From NCBI GenBank assembly GCA_965246915.1, contig CBDFGB010000004.1, positions 78,494 to 142,493 on the forward strand: a stretch of DNA of 64,000 nt. Direction: 5' to 3'. The notes under the pieces were generated by a model. It ran no database searches. It was not told the origin of the DNA and worked only from the letters and a program-made list of their open reading frames with translations. This document shows, one piece after another, positions 25,379 through 34,730 of the stretch. Numbering within the stretch: the stretch's first letter is position 1; each line of letters opens with the position of its first letter. Origin of the DNA: CAVRQM01 sp965246915 (GTDB lineage: Bacteria > Pseudomonadota > Alphaproteobacteria > Acetobacterales > Acetobacteraceae). The translations under genes were made by a program, and so were the position numbers.

Positions 25379-26856
25379 TGCCCGTCGCCTCCTCGTATCG
25401 CGGTGCTGCGAATCATGCCGAGCTCGGCGGCGCGTTCTTCGATGTCGTCACGCCGGCCGAGTTCCCCCGCGCGATCCTGCGCCACCGCGATCAGCGCGCG
25501 GCGGCATCGGTCGGATTGGACACGCTCACCGACGCGGAATGGGTCGACCATTTCGCGCGGTTCAAGCCGCTTCCCGGCACGTTCCCGCACCCGCTCGCGC
25601 TGCGCTACCACGGCCATCAGTTCCGGTCGTACAATCCGGATCTGGGCGACGGACGCGGCTTCCTGTTTGCCCAGATGCGTGATCGCGACGGCCGCTTGCT
25701 CGATCTGGGCACCAAGGGCAGCGGCACGACACCCTGGTCGCGCACCGCCGACGGCCGCCTGACCCTGAAAGGCGGCGTGCGCGAGGTGCTCGCCACCGAG
25801 ATGCTGCAGGCGCTGGGTGTCGAGACCTCGAAATCGCTCAGCCTGATCGAGACTGGCGAGGATCTGGTCCGTCACGACGAGCCTTCGCCCACCCGCTCGG
25901 CCGTGCTGGTGCGGCTGTCGCACGGTCATGTCCGCATCGGCACGTTCCAGCGTTTCGCCTATCTTGGCGAGATCGAGAACCTGCGTCGGCTGCTGGACTA
26001 CTCGGTGCGCACGTACCACCCGGCGGCCTGGCGCGACGACGAGGGCGCGCGGGCCGTGGCGTTCCTCGCCTCGGTGCAGGCGGCGGTCGCACGACTCGGC
26101 GCGCAGTGGATGGTCGCCGGGTTCGTCCACGGCGTGCTGAATACCGACAACATCAACATCACCGGCGAGAGTTTCGACTACGGGCCGTGGCGGTTCCTGC
26201 CGACGTACGATCCGGCGTTCACCGCCGCCTATTTCGACGACCACGGGTTGTACGCGTATGGGCGTCAGCCGGACACGCTGCTGTGGAACCTCACGCGGCT
26301 GGCCGAATGCCTGTTGCCGCTGGGCGACAAGGACGCGCTGATCGAGGTGCTCCGAGGGTTCCCCGATCTGTATCGGCGGGAGCACGATGCTGCCCTGCTG
26401 CGGCGGCTCGGCCTGGCCAGCGCCGGCCCAGAACAGGACGCGGCGTTGTCGCTTGCGTGGTGGGCGGCGCTGCGCGACTCCCAGGCGCCATTCGAGCAGG
26501 CGCATTTCGACTGGTATGCGGGCCGGGCGGCCAACGCGGGCGCGTATGGCGAGGTGTTCGCTCCGGTGCGAGAGGCGCTGACCGGGTTCGCCGCCGCCGC
26601 TTGGGCCAATCCTGACGCTGATTACTTCTCTTGCGCCAGGGCATGCACGATGCTGATCGAGGATGTCGAAGCGATCTGGGCGCTGGTCGCCGAGCGGGAC
26701 GACTGGACGGCGTTCGCGGACAAGATCCACAAGGTTCGAACGATGGGTGCGGCCACCGGCCTTGTGACGGGCGATGGACGCCGGTTGGCATTCCAAGCAG
26801 ACTCGCGCGATGCGCCAAGTCCGCCGCCGCACGCTGACCGATGCGGACCGTGCTGA
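25378..26856 (+). CDS. selO: protein adenylyltransferase SelO (YdiU/UPF0061)
   Basis: SelO is a pseudokinase that transfers AMP to protein Ser/Thr/Tyr residues and is linked to redox homeostasis. The 492-residue product has the family motifs ALRYHGHQFRSYNPDLGDGR, GTKGSGTTPWSRTADGRLTL with GGVREVL, and the HGVLNTDNINITGESFDYGP active-site block with the metal-binding Asn/Asp residues. The ATG at 25378 overlaps the aldolase stop. The C-terminus ends in an atypical SRDAPSPPPHADRCGPC tail that overlaps the smr gene by 47 bases. E. coli SelO has a C-terminal Cys pair; here one Cys-x-x-Cys-like end (CGPC) is seen. Confidence 0.93.
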   Translation: MPVASSYRGAANHAELGGAFFDVVTPAEFPRAILRHRDQRAAASVGLDTLTDAEWVDHFARFKPLPGTFPHPLALRYHGHQFRSYNPDLGDGRGFLFAQMRDRDGRLLDLGTKGSGTTPWSRTADGRLTLKGGVREVLATEMLQALGVETSKSLSLIETGEDLVRHDEPSPTRSAVLVRLSHGHVRIGTFQRFAYLGEIENLRRLLDYSVRTYHPAAWRDDEGARAVAFLASVQAAVARLGAQWMVAGFVHGVLNTDNINITGESFDYGPWRFLPTYDPAFTAAYFDDHGLYAYGRQPDTLLWNLTRLAECLLPLGDKDALIEVLRGFPDLYRREHDAALLRRLGLASAGPEQDAALSLAWWAALRDSQAPFEQAHFDWYAGRAANAGAYGEVFAPVREALTGFAAAAWANPDADYFSCARACTMLIEDVEAIWALVAERDDWTAFADKIHKVRTMGAATGLVTGDGRRLAFQADSRDAPSPPPHADRCGPC

Positions 26857-27337
26857 GTGGGCCGCCTATGCCCGCCTTCTCAGGCCGTTGCACGGTCGCG
26901 AACTCCCGCCCGAACCCGCATCGCCACCCAGTCCGATCAGCACTCCGAAGGTTGAAGCCCCCGCCTCCCCTCGTCCGGTTCGAACCACTGCGCTAGCGGT
27001 GGGCGCGTCCCCGGGCGGTCTCGACGCGGCAAGTTGGAAACGCCTGCGGTCCGGGCGGTTGTCGCCGGAACGCCGGCTCGATCTGCATGGCCAGACCGCG
27101 CAACGGGCGCACGCGACGCTGGTCGGCTTCCTACAGGCAGCGCACGCCGATCAGGTGCGTTGCGTCGAAATCATCACCGGACGCGGCGAGGGCGAAATCG
27201 GCGGCATTTTGCGCCGCGAGCTGCCGATGTGGCTGAACGCGCCGGCGCTGCGGCCATTGGTCCTCGCCGCGGTGCATCCGCACCCGCGCAACCCGGGTGC
27301 GGTGCGACTGCTGCTGCGACGGACGCGGATCAGTTGA
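26810..27337 (+). CDS. Smr domain protein
   Basis: The 175-residue protein has a C-terminal Smr (small MutS-related) domain: DLHGQTAQRAHATLVGFL with the DLHG motif, then EIITGRGEGEIGGILRRELPMWL with the GRG motif and a LAAVHPHPRNPGAVRLLLRR end. Smr domains are endonuclease or RNA-binding modules. The N-terminus carries the usual RRRTLTDADRAEWAAYAR segment and a Pro-rich linker. The ATG at 26810 is chosen because the homologous region starts there, although it lies inside the selO tail. The stop overlaps the convergent porin gene by eight bases. Confidence 0.88.
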   Translation: MRQVRRRTLTDADRAEWAAYARLLRPLHGRELPPEPASPPSPISTPKVEAPASPRPVRTTALAVGASPGGLDAASWKRLRSGRLSPERRLDLHGQTAQRAHATLVGFLQAAHADQVRCVEIITGRGEGEIGGILRRELPMWLNAPALRPLVLAAVHPHPRNPGAVRLLLRRTRIS

Positions 27338-29042
27338 ACGGCAAATACCGGAAACTGAACAGGAAAGCGTTGAGGTCCGAGGACGGCGACACCGAACTCC
27401 CGCGCGTCGGGCCGAGACCGGCGAAGGTGTTGCGGTGGATGTATTCGTATTGCAGACCCGCCTGCATGGTGCCGTAGCTGCCTTTCAAGAACCGATACCA
27501 CCCGCCCACGGTGCCCTCGACCAGACCCGACGTGCTGGCGTTGCAGGTGCCGAGTTCGATCAGGCAGCCCGATAGGTTGGTGTTGGGGTTGCCGTAACCC
27601 GAGCTGACAGTCCCCTGATTGTAATACTTGTTCCACGCGCCCTCGGCTCCGCCATAGGCGTAGAGGTCGACCTTCGGCGTCGGGTGGGCGACGAAGCCGC
27701 CCAGCACGGAATAGGCCGGAATCGCCTCGACTTTGCCGCTCGGCGAGAACGTAGCGTCCGGCAGCTGCGACGTGCCGTATCGGCCGACCCCTTGGCCAAC
27801 CAAGCCGCTCACCTGGAAATCGAGCTTCTTAGAGATAATCGGCAGGACCATGCCGCCGCCGATACCCTGCCCGGTCGTCATGTAGTTCTTGCCCGTGCCC
27901 GTGCTTGCCGACGACACGCGGCCGCCCAGGAACCGCATCAGCCCATAGAGCTCGTAGTGGCCATAGCCCGGGTCGACCGCCACCTTGGCGATGATGTCGG
28001 GCGCGGAGTTGTTGCTATAGGCCTGGATCGAATTGACGTTTGGGCCGCCGCACGCGGTGTAGTTGAGCGTGCCGCCGGGCGAGGCCGTGGTCGCGGCGAC
28101 GCCGGTCAGGCAATTCGGCCCGGCCGAGCCGCTGAATGTGGTCTGCGGCGATTCCAGCGCGAACGCGACATTGATCTTCTTGTCGGCGAAGTCTTTGACG
28201 ACACGCAGTTCGGGCTGGCGCTGCCAGTTGAACCCCACCGCATACTGCGCATCGATCGTGAGCGGCGCATTCTCCTGCCGTGGCAGCAACCCGCCGCCGG
28301 GCTTGTAGAGCGTCGCGAGGCTCCAGCCCTGCCCGCCGATCGCATGCAGCCCGTAATCGCTGTTGTCCCATTGGCCGAAGAACTGCCGCAGCCGCAGCGT
28401 GTAGCTGTTGCTCTGGTTGGAGTTCGACGACGACCCCGCGCTGAGAAAGTCCGTCTCGACATAGCTCGTGAGCTTGTCTGCCGGGTCCGGCTGCGCCTCG
28501 ACCAGCAGGGACAGTCGGCTCTGCTGCGCGGTCTGCCGAAACTCGCTCTGGTAGTAGTTCGGCGAATTCGCGAGCGGAATGCCGGTGTTGAAATTGCTGT
28601 CGATGCTGGCCGCCTGATTGCGGGAGCGATAGATGCCTTCCGCCGCGACGAACCCGCCCAGCGTCACGGTCACACCGCCGACTTTGAAGGCTCCCGGCGG
28701 CAACGGCGGGCCTGACGGCGCGACGGGCGTGGCGGATGCTGCCTGAGCGGCCACCACGGCGGCCTGAGGGGCGGCCGCCGCCTGCTCGGTGGCTCTCTTC
28801 GCTTCGGCTCGAGCCTGGGCGGCCTCATTTTGCGCCCGTTTGACCTCGGCGTCGCGTTGCGCCGCCTGCCGCTGCAGTTGCTTCAATTGCGCCTGAAGCT
28901 GAGCGATTTGTGCCTGGATCGCCTGCAGCGTCGCGGCGTCCTGCGCGGCGGCGGGCGTGCTGAACAGCATGCCGCCCGCAAGCGCGGTCGCCGCGAGCAA
29001 TCCGGCCGATGTCAAAGAAAAGCAACGCGAAGCAACGGGCAT
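27330..29042 (-). CDS. outer-membrane porin-like protein with N-terminal coiled coil
   Basis: The 570-residue protein has a signal peptide ending STPAAAQD, then a Gln/Ala-rich coiled coil (about residues 40-90: IQAQIAQLQAQLKQLQRQ, then KRAQNEAAQARAEAKR) and an Ala/Pro linker. A beta-barrel of about 450 residues follows, ending YLPFN with a C-terminal aromatic/Asn. The pattern resembles trimeric porins of the alphaproteobacterial/LbtU-like type, where the coiled coil binds peptidoglycan. Start: ATG 29042 is favoured since GAGG lies nine bases upstream; another ATG at 29051 touches that site. Substrate is unknown. Confidence 0.82.
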   Translation of the reverse strand: MPVASRCFSLTSAGLLAATALAGGMLFSTPAAAQDAATLQAIQAQIAQLQAQLKQLQRQAAQRDAEVKRAQNEAAQARAEAKRATEQAAAAPQAAVVAAQAASATPVAPSGPPLPPGAFKVGGVTVTLGGFVAAEGIYRSRNQAASIDSNFNTGIPLANSPNYYQSEFRQTAQQSRLSLLVEAQPDPADKLTSYVETDFLSAGSSSNSNQSNSYTLRLRQFFGQWDNSDYGLHAIGGQGWSLATLYKPGGGLLPRQENAPLTIDAQYAVGFNWQRQPELRVVKDFADKKINVAFALESPQTTFSGSAGPNCLTGVAATTASPGGTLNYTACGGPNVNSIQAYSNNSAPDIIAKVAVDPGYGHYELYGLMRFLGGRVSSASTGTGKNYMTTGQGIGGGMVLPIISKKLDFQVSGLVGQGVGRYGTSQLPDATFSPSGKVEAIPAYSVLGGFVAHPTPKVDLYAYGGAEGAWNKYYNQGTVSSGYGNPNTNLSGCLIELGTCNASTSGLVEGTVGGWYRFLKGSYGTMQAGLQYEYIHRNTFAGLGPTRGSSVSPSSDLNAFLFSFRYLPFN

Positions 29043-29240
29043 GACAAGCATCCTCGACGATCTCGCCGATACGTGACAGAAGGATGACAGAAGCCCGCGG
29101 GCACTGTAACCATACTGTCTTTATTGACGATTGGTTGACCCTGCGCGCCAACGATTGCCGATTTTTCTGAGCACGGGTCAAGCGTTGACTGATGGCGATC
29201 AGACGACCGGCCCTCCGCTCGAGACACTCACGAGCGGGGT

Positions 29241-30512
29241 ATGGCCAATCGGCAACAGCCCGTGCAAACACATGGCATGCTGACGCGAGACCACCTTCTT
29301 GAACTTGATCGTAACGATCAGCTCGCTTCGATGCGGTCGCGTTTTATTCTGCCGACGGGCACCGTCTACATGGATGGCAACTCCTTGGGCCCGATCCCGG
29401 CTGCGACCCCGGAGCGGTTGCGCCGTGTCGCGGTCGAGGAATGGGGCGGTGGCCTGATCGGAAGTTGGAACGACGCCTCATGGATCGATCTGCCGGCGCG
29501 GATCGGCGACAAGATCGCGACCCTCGTCGGCGCGCCGCCGGGCACCGTGCTGGTGGCGGACTCCACGACCCTCAACGTCATCAAAGCGCTGGGCGCCGCA
29601 CTCGAACTGCGGCCGGGGCGCCGCGTCGTGCTCAGCGAGGCCGGTGGCTTTCCGACCGATGCCTACGCGGCGCGGTCCCTGCTCTCGCTGCTGAACCGGG
29701 GACATGAATTGCGTCTTGTGCCGCCGCAGGACGTGGTCGGCGCGATCGGGCCGGGGGTCGCCTGCGTACTGCTCTCGCACGTCGACTACCGCACCGGCCG
29801 ACTGCACGACATGGCTGCGGTGACGGCGGCGGCGCACGCGCACGACGCTTTGGTGGTCTGGGATCTGGCGCACAGCGCCGGCGCGCTACCGGTTCGCCTC
29901 GCGGATTGCGACGCCGATTTCGCGGTCGGATGCGGCTACAAATTCCTCAACGGCGGACCGGGTGCCCCGGCCTTCATCCATGTCGCCGAACGCCTTCTCC
30001 CGGTGGTCCGTTTCCCGCTTGCCGGCTGGCTCGGCCACGCCGCGCCGTTCGCGTTCGAACCGTCGTTTCGTGCGGCGCCTGGCATCGCTGCCGCCCAGAT
30101 CGGCACGCCGCCCGTGCTGAGCATGGCCGCGTTGGAGGTCGGGATCGATCTGGCCTTGAACGCGGATCTGACGCTCGTGCGGGAGAAATCCGTCCGGTTG
30201 GGCGAGACGCTGATTGCTTTGGTGGAGCAGGAATGCGTGGACCTCGGCCTATCACTTGCCAGCCCCAGTGCGGCGTCGGAGCGCGGCAGTCAGGTCAGCT
30301 TTCGGCATCCGAACGCCTGGCCCGTGATGCAGGCGCTGATCGCGCGTGGCGTGATCGGCGACATGCGCGCGCCCGACATCCTCCGCTTCGGCCTGACCCC
30401 GCTCACATTGCGCTACGCCGACCTGTGGACGGCTGCCATGACTCTCGCCGACGTGCTGCGGACCGGCGCTTGGCGTGATGCGTCGTACCAGGAGCGTCGA
30501 AAGGTGACATGA
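29241..30512 (+). CDS. kynU: kynureninase
   Basis: Kynureninase is a PLP enzyme that cleaves kynurenine to anthranilate and alanine (or 3-hydroxykynurenine to 3-hydroxyanthranilate). Motifs seen include GTVYMDGNSLGPIP, WNDASWIDLPARIGDKIA, VVWDLAHSAGALPV and the PLP lysine at about residue 234 in GCGYKFLNGGPGAPAF. The 423-residue length is normal. Start 29241 ATG is used, though an ATG 36 bases later (MLTRDHLLEL) is an alternative. No kynA (tryptophan dioxygenase) or kynB is in the window, and the neighbours are unrelated. Confidence 0.95.
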   Translation: MANRQQPVQTHGMLTRDHLLELDRNDQLASMRSRFILPTGTVYMDGNSLGPIPAATPERLRRVAVEEWGGGLIGSWNDASWIDLPARIGDKIATLVGAPPGTVLVADSTTLNVIKALGAALELRPGRRVVLSEAGGFPTDAYAARSLLSLLNRGHELRLVPPQDVVGAIGPGVACVLLSHVDYRTGRLHDMAAVTAAAHAHDALVVWDLAHSAGALPVRLADCDADFAVGCGYKFLNGGPGAPAFIHVAERLLPVVRFPLAGWLGHAAPFAFEPSFRAAPGIAAAQIGTPPVLSMAALEVGIDLALNADLTLVREKSVRLGETLIALVEQECVDLGLSLASPSAASERGSQVSFRHPNAWPVMQALIARGVIGDMRAPDILRFGLTPLTLRYADLWTAAMTLADVLRTGAWRDASYQERRKVT

Positions 30513-30516
30513 ACGT

Positions 30517-30786
30517 TTACGCTCGGGGACGCCGTGGGAACGGGATGACGTTGGAAGGCCGCTCTGGCGGCAGGGCCCTTGCGGGGACGATCGGCGGGAG
30601 GACCTGACGCGCAGGCGGCGCGGCTCGCAGCCGCACCGGTCGAATCCGCGACGGGACCGGCGGCGCGCGACGCGGCGTCGGCTGGCCACGGCCGCCGCGC
30701 CACCATCGGATCAGCATCGGCCCGAAATACGCCCCGTACGCTCCACCCCACAGCGCGGCCGCGACGATCGCGAGTATGAGGTTCAT
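30517..30786 (-). CDS. small membrane protein with Arg/Pro-rich tail
   Basis: This 89-residue protein has one N-terminal helix (MNLILAIVAAALWGGAYGAY, residues 1-20, continuing to FGPMLIRWW), then a long Arg/Pro-rich tail ending FPRRPRA. The ATG at 30786 overlaps the stop of the upstream glycosyltransferase (GTGATG, so a GTG one codon earlier is also possible). The tail is probably cytoplasmic and basic. It is the last gene of the minus-strand glycan operon. No family recognised. Confidence 0.6.
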   Translation of the reverse strand: MNLILAIVAAALWGGAYGAYFGPMLIRWWRGGRGQPTPRRAPPVPSRIRPVRLRAAPPARQVLPPIVPARALPPERPSNVIPFPRRPRA

Positions 30787-31958
30787 CACGCCCGCGGCCG
30801 CCTACGCCGCGGCGGAATACGCGCGCGCGGCTGGGCCATCGCAGCCTGCACCTCAAGCCGCGCGAGGACCCGCAGGCCGACAGCCCGATCGCCATGGCTG
30901 CGGAGCACCTCGGTCCGGCCGCGTTCGGCCCGCGCACGTCCCCGTGCCGGGTCGTCCAGCCACGGCACAAGCAGCTCGGCCGCCCGGGATACGTCCGGCT
31001 CGGCCCAGCGCTGTCCCGCGCCATACGGGTAGTGCCCCTTGCGAACCCGGACCATCCGATACGGAACCAAAAGGCTGTTGTCCGGCGTCATGAAATCGAC
31101 GTTGCCCGACCAGCCGGTGCCCATCGCCAGCCGCCCCTCCGCCATCGCCTCGCCCAGCCCACGGCCAAACCCCTCGGCCCGATGGAGAGACACGAAACAG
31201 TCGCAGGCGCGGATCAGGCTTCGCACGCCGCGGGTGTCGAGCGGATCGGAAAGCACGACGATGTTGGCGTTCCGCCGCAGGGTCATGGCCCAGTCGGAGG
31301 CACCAGCCTCGGCGTTCTTGACCTTGAGCACGAGTTGCAGATCGGCCTCAGGCCGCGCCGCGACAAGCCGCTCCAGCAGAGCGATCGCGCCGTCCGGATT
31401 CTTGCGCGACGCATACGAGCTGAGGTCGAGGAAATGCAGCAGGACGAACGCGCTCTCACGGATCCCGAACCATCTTCGCGGCAGCACCGCACCCATTGGA
31501 CGAGGCTCGATTGACTGCCCGATCACATGGCTCTCGATCCCTGACGCCGACAGCGACTCGCGCACGAAGCGGGAGATCGCCCAGACCTCGTCGAAACGCC
31601 CGAGCTCGGCCGCCCACTCGGGCGGATAACGCGGCAGTTCCCAGGCCGGAACGATAATGTTTCGACCGCCATCGAGCCGCCCGCCCAGCGCCTCGAACGC
31701 GGCGATCACCCGAGGCACCTCGTCGCCGTTGATATGAAAGACCCGCACCCCGCCCGGCGCGTCGCGGCGTTCAAGCGGTTCGACGAGTGACTGATGCGCC
31801 GGATCGGCACGCGACGCATGGCGGAAGATGTCCAACACGCCCGGACGGACGTAGACGGATTCCAGCGCGCGGAGGTGGCTGCGCAGTTGCTCGCCCATGC
31901 CGATCGCCGCGTAGGGATGGCCGATCAACGTGACCGGCACGGCGTCCACGCCGGTCAT
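30786..31958 (-). CDS. glycosyltransferase (GT-B fold)
   Basis: The 390-residue product looks like a GT4-type glycosyltransferase: an N-terminal GHPYAAIGMGEQLRSHLRAL (a Gly-rich start as in sugar transferases of polysaccharide loci), VPAWELPRYPPEW, EVWAISRFVRESL, and the nucleotide-sugar binding region in SLHRAEGFGRGLGEAMAEG (E-x7-E pattern) and WSGNVDF. The ATG at 31958 overlaps the upstream stop by four bases. The last 60 residues are Arg-rich. Together with the next upstream gene and the dTDP-rhamnose genes it probably builds a surface polysaccharide or glycoprotein glycan; the sugar is unknown. Confidence 0.87.
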   Translation of the reverse strand: MTGVDAVPVTLIGHPYAAIGMGEQLRSHLRALESVYVRPGVLDIFRHASRADPAHQSLVEPLERRDAPGGVRVFHINGDEVPRVIAAFEALGGRLDGGRNIIVPAWELPRYPPEWAAELGRFDEVWAISRFVRESLSASGIESHVIGQSIEPRPMGAVLPRRWFGIRESAFVLLHFLDLSSYASRKNPDGAIALLERLVAARPEADLQLVLKVKNAEAGASDWAMTLRRNANIVVLSDPLDTRGVRSLIRACDCFVSLHRAEGFGRGLGEAMAEGRLAMGTGWSGNVDFMTPDNSLLVPYRMVRVRKGHYPYGAGQRWAEPDVSRAAELLVPWLDDPARGRARAERGRTEVLRSHGDRAVGLRVLARLEVQAAMAQPRARIPPRRRRPRA

Positions 31959-34717
31959 GTCCAGGCTCGTGAGTCGATCGCGTCCCGCAACGCCTCCAGC
32001 CAGCGATGGCCGTAGCCGGTGTCGGGCTCCAAATGCGCGCCCTCGGCCCATTCGTTCCAGGCGTTGATGAACAAAAGGCGGGAGTCGCCGACCAGCAAGC
32101 GGCGGACCTCGTCGATCTTCGCCGCGACATAGCCCGCGAACAGTTCTGGCGTGGCACCCTCGAAGCTGGTGCCGCGGAGCCGCTGCCGCGGCGTGTTGTC
32201 CCAGCTCGGGAACACCGCAGGGTAGCGGCGATAGGCCACGCCGGGCCGGTCGATGAAGGCGGCGGCCGTGCGGGCATAATCATAGCGATAGCCGGCCCAG
32301 CCCTCCTTGATGATCTCGGCCGGATGGTCGACTGCCACGGCACGGCCATGGGGCGGGAATTCGACCGCCGCGTCGAAGCCGATGGCGCCCGGCCGCAGGC
32401 CGCGATCCACCGCCTCCATGCTTTCGACATAGACGAGGTGGACACCCGGACAGCCGGCCCGGGCGAACGCTGCTCGACAGGCGCGAGAGAACGCGGCCGC
32501 GTCCGGCAGCAGCAACGGACGATACACCAGGAACAGCGGCCGACCGTCGACGCGCAAATAGCGTGGATCTTGCGCATGGCGAACGGCCTCTGCGATCACC
32601 CGCGCCAGCGTGGCGTCGTCGTAGCGCTGCTCCACGAGAACCTCGCGCTCACCGCCGTCCCAGTGCCGGGTCCAATTCTCGTTGGCCCAGCAAAGGCAAT
32701 GCGCGAAGGCGATGTCGTGATTCTCGCGCAGCACGCGCATCGGCGTGTCCAGCAGGCGCATGTCGCCGAAATCATAGTGGTAGACGCAGAACCCGGCGAG
32801 GCCGTAGCGGGCGGCCAGGGCTGCCTGCGCCCGCAGGCTGTCGGCGAGACGAAGGTCGTAGAAACCGAGATCAGCCGGCAGATGCGGCTGATAGTGGCCG
32901 GCAAAACTCGGCTGCGCGCGCGCGACATTGGTCCACTCGGTGAAGCCTCGCCCCCACCAAGCATCGTTCTGCGGCGTTGGATGAAACTGTGGGAGATAGA
33001 AGGCGATCGGCCGCACCCGATCCATTTGCGCAAGGCGCTCGCCCCAACGGGCCTGAAGGGTCGCCTGGTTGGCGGCGATGCCGCGCAGCCGCCGCGCGCG
33101 GCGCACCGGGTCGGCCGAGGCGCTCAGATGGTGCGCCACGACCGCGCCGGCGACGTAGCGCACGCGATGCCCGCCCTCGATCAGCCGCAGGCATAGATCG
33201 GCGTCCTCGCAATAGGCCGGCAGATACGCCTCGTCGAACAAGGTGGGCCCGACCGCGTCGCGGCGCACCAGAAGGCACGCGCCGGAGCAATAGGCGACGT
33301 CACGGTCGCAGCAGAATTCTGGATCCTCCGGATCAAGGAACAGACCGACCATGATGGACTGGCCGTCCGGCGTCAGGGCGCAGCCGGCCTCCTGCAGCCG
33401 CCCGTCTGGATACAGCAGCTTCGGTCCGGCCGCCGCCACGGCCGGATCCGCGTCAAGTGCGGCGACAAGGGCATCGATCGCGCCGGGCAGCGGCTGCGCG
33501 TCGTTGTTGAGCAGCAGCACCAATTCGCCCCTGCATCGCGCGAACGCTGCATTGCAGTTGCGCAGGAAGCCGAGGTTTTTCGCCTGCCGTACGACGACGA
33601 GGCCCTCGACCTCGCACAGGACACGGGCCGCTGCCTGGGTGGAGCAATCATCGGCCAAAACGATCTCGAATGGTGTCCGTGGCGGCGCCTCGCTCAGCGC
33701 GACGAGGCAGGCCGTGGTCAATGCCGCCTCGTTGAACGCCGGCACCAGGATCGACAGGCGCGGGGCTTCATGCTGGGGCGGCGCGATACGGCCCAGCATG
33801 TCGGCGGGATCGGCGCAGACCAGCAGTTTGGGGGGCGTGGGGCGGACGGAGTCCTTGCGAAGCTGAAGCGCCTCCTCGCGGGCGCGATCGAACGCGTCGC
33901 GGGAGTCTCGGGCCGCCGCGGCGTCGATCGGCAGCGGCACGCCGACCCGCGGCGTCTCGGCCGACACTGGCGCGCTCGCGGCGGCGGCTGGCCGTGCCGG
34001 GCGATCGTTTGGCACCTGCCGCCCCTCTCGCCGACCATGCGATAGCCAGTGCCGCAACGGAGGGACGGCCGCCTCGGCGACGTCGGTGTAGCGACGCCAA
34101 TAGAGCGTGCCGTCGAATCCGGGGCCGGCCGGCCGGCCGGTCGCATCGCCGCGGATGACGAAATCGCGCAGCGCTGCGTAAGGGTCACGCGGCACGTCGT
34201 CGAATCGCTGCGCGTACCAGCCTGGATCGAGCCAGGCATTCGGCCGTGCGCCCGCCGCCAGGCCCTGCCGCAAAAAATGCGCGAGGAGGCCGCGCAGCGG
34301 TTCGGGCAGCCCTGACTCGTAGTAAACTCGATCGAAATACGGACTTGGATCGACGAGGTCCTCCTCCAGTGCGCGGGCCAGCGCCGCCGCGGAGGGTGTC
34401 TCGCCAAGCAACTCCGGGTCCTGCTGGGCGATATGGCGCAGGTCGACCAGCGGATGCGGCGGCCGCCACGACGCGACACCCTTTTCGATGAAATGCAGCA
34501 GCGCGTCCTCGTCCGGCCCGAGATGCGGGTTGGTCGCGCGATACCAGCCGACGTCGAAATACACACTGAGCGGCGGCCGCTGCGCCGCCGGCGCGTCGAG
34601 ATAGCGTCGTACGGTGCCGAGGTCGGCGCGTCCGCCGCCAAGGGCCGCGCGGTAATCCGCTTCGGTCACGAAGGGCGAACACAGCAACGCGTGCACCTGC
34701 CGCAGGTCCGACGTCAT
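31955..34717 (-). CDS. bifunctional GT2 glycosyltransferase / WbsX-like (GH99-like) protein
   Basis: This 920-residue protein has three parts. Residues about 1-250 contain several copies of a module with F/Y-D-x-x-x-Y and H-F/Y-L-x-x-G-x-x-x-G-R-P features. Residues about 320-560 are a GT2 domain: RLSILVPAFNEAALTTACL, VLADDCSTQAAARVL (DxD-like region), LLLNNDAQPLPGAIDAL. The rest is the WbsX/GH99-like domain: RPIAFYLPQFHPTPQNDAWW, GRGFTEWTNVARAQPSFAGH, CLCWANENWTRHWDG and INAWNEWAEGAHLEPD. Such fusions occur in O-antigen and capsule loci. The start at 34717 lacks a strong ribosome site. A gap of 13 bases separates it from the upstream gene. Confidence 0.9.
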   Translation of the reverse strand: MTSDLRQVHALLCSPFVTEADYRAALGGGRADLGTVRRYLDAPAAQRPPLSVYFDVGWYRATNPHLGPDEDALLHFIEKGVASWRPPHPLVDLRHIAQQDPELLGETPSAAALARALEEDLVDPSPYFDRVYYESGLPEPLRGLLAHFLRQGLAAGARPNAWLDPGWYAQRFDDVPRDPYAALRDFVIRGDATGRPAGPGFDGTLYWRRYTDVAEAAVPPLRHWLSHGRREGRQVPNDRPARPAAAASAPVSAETPRVGVPLPIDAAAARDSRDAFDRAREEALQLRKDSVRPTPPKLLVCADPADMLGRIAPPQHEAPRLSILVPAFNEAALTTACLVALSEAPPRTPFEIVLADDCSTQAAARVLCEVEGLVVVRQAKNLGFLRNCNAAFARCRGELVLLLNNDAQPLPGAIDALVAALDADPAVAAAGPKLLYPDGRLQEAGCALTPDGQSIMVGLFLDPEDPEFCCDRDVAYCSGACLLVRRDAVGPTLFDEAYLPAYCEDADLCLRLIEGGHRVRYVAGAVVAHHLSASADPVRRARRLRGIAANQATLQARWGERLAQMDRVRPIAFYLPQFHPTPQNDAWWGRGFTEWTNVARAQPSFAGHYQPHLPADLGFYDLRLADSLRAQAALAARYGLAGFCVYHYDFGDMRLLDTPMRVLRENHDIAFAHCLCWANENWTRHWDGGEREVLVEQRYDDATLARVIAEAVRHAQDPRYLRVDGRPLFLVYRPLLLPDAAAFSRACRAAFARAGCPGVHLVYVESMEAVDRGLRPGAIGFDAAVEFPPHGRAVAVDHPAEIIKEGWAGYRYDYARTAAAFIDRPGVAYRRYPAVFPSWDNTPRQRLRGTSFEGATPELFAGYVAAKIDEVRRLLVGDSRLLFINAWNEWAEGAHLEPDTGYGHRWLEALRDAIDSRAWT

Positions 34718-34730
34718 CGTGACGGCCGCG

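Noticed and set aside
25366..26832. 488-codon minus-strand frame opposite selO
   Set aside because: Arg/His/Gln-rich composition and no family features; the opposite gene is well supported.
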